Of a DNA stretch of 14,902 nucleotides, positions 14,830 through 14,902 are shown one piece after another. This stretch comes from Actinomycetota bacterium (lineage in GTDB: Bacteria > Actinomycetota > Actinomycetes > Nanopelagicales > Nanopelagicaceae): NCBI GenBank assembly GCA_947488645.1, contig CANLAC010000012.1, forward strand, positions 1 to 14,902. Direction: 5' to 3'. Position 1 is the first letter of the stretch. Each line of letters begins with the position of its first letter. The notes below the pieces were generated by a model. That model was not told where the DNA came from. It ran no database searches and worked only from the letters and a program-made list of their open reading frames with translations. The position numbers and the translations under genes are program-made.

Positions 14830-14902
14830 CACGCAGAGCAAACCTTCCAGGTGCAGATGAACTGTTTCGTTCAACAGCACCAGCACTTTCTTCCGTGCCA
14901 TC
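14826..14902 (+). CDS. Small gene coupled to parA, N-terminus only
   Basis: The ATG at 14826 overlaps the parA stop (ATGA) and has a strong GAGGAGG site at 14813-14819, so translation from here is very likely. The 25 visible residues begin MTRRANLPGADELFRSTAP and run off the window. I do not recognise a domain in so short a piece, and there is no signal peptide or membrane segment in it. The tight coupling suggests a partner of the ParA ATPase. Function is unknown. Confidence 0.72.
   Translation, partial: MTRRANLPGADELFRSTAPALSSVP

Overview
The window looks like a chromosomal core region from a low- to mid-GC member of the Actinobacteria (Actinomycetota). The planktonic freshwater lineages with small genomes are a plausible home, but that placement is inference. 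The evidence is gene content and order. A ParA-scpA-scpB-pseudouridine synthase-cmk-der set matches the block known in Mycobacterium tuberculosis as Rv1708-Rv1713. A pgsA2-gcvH-garA-ftsR-bifunctional nuclease-MerR-gcvP set matches Rv1822-Rv1832. The garA/odhI and ftsR families are typical of Actinobacteria. There are no mobile elements, rRNA, tRNA, CRISPR arrays or phage genes.

Layout. Bases 1-383 (+) hold the C-terminal part of a 5'-3' exonuclease, followed at 391-1764 (+) by apolipoprotein N-acyltransferase (lnt). lnt converges on gcvP. From 13865 down to 1810 every gene is on the minus strand: scpA, scpB, rluB-like, then a 269-base AT-rich spacer with a strong hairpin, then aroH, tyrA, a fused cmk-der, pgsA-like, gcvH, garA-like FHA protein, ftsR-like MerR, bifunctional nuclease, a second MerR (Rv1830 type), and gcvP. 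A 79-base divergent promoter region carrying a perfect palindrome separates scpA from parA (13945-14829, +). parA is translationally coupled to the truncated start of a small gene that runs off the window.

Function. The genes fall into three themes. The first is chromosome organisation (ScpA, ScpB, ParA). The second is core nucleotide, ribosome, lipid and aromatic metabolism (Cmk-Der, RluB/RsuA-like, PgsA-like, AroH, TyrA). The third is a metabolic and cell-division regulation cluster (GcvH and GcvP with GarA, FtsR and a second MerR). Tight spacing and overlaps (ATGA, TAATG, 8- and 20-base overlaps) indicate polycistronic transcription and translational coupling in much of the minus-strand run. 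The likely break points are the AT-rich spacer, and perhaps the 107-base gap before the second MerR gene.

I see no clearly new biological system. The points worth a second look are small. They are two leader structures built around Shine-Dalgarno sequences (garA and rluB), the AT-rich spacer with its 15-pair hairpin and three TTATCGA-type repeats, the palindrome between scpA and parA, a changed phosphorylation motif in the GarA-like protein, and the joining of two blocks that lie far apart in M. tuberculosis.
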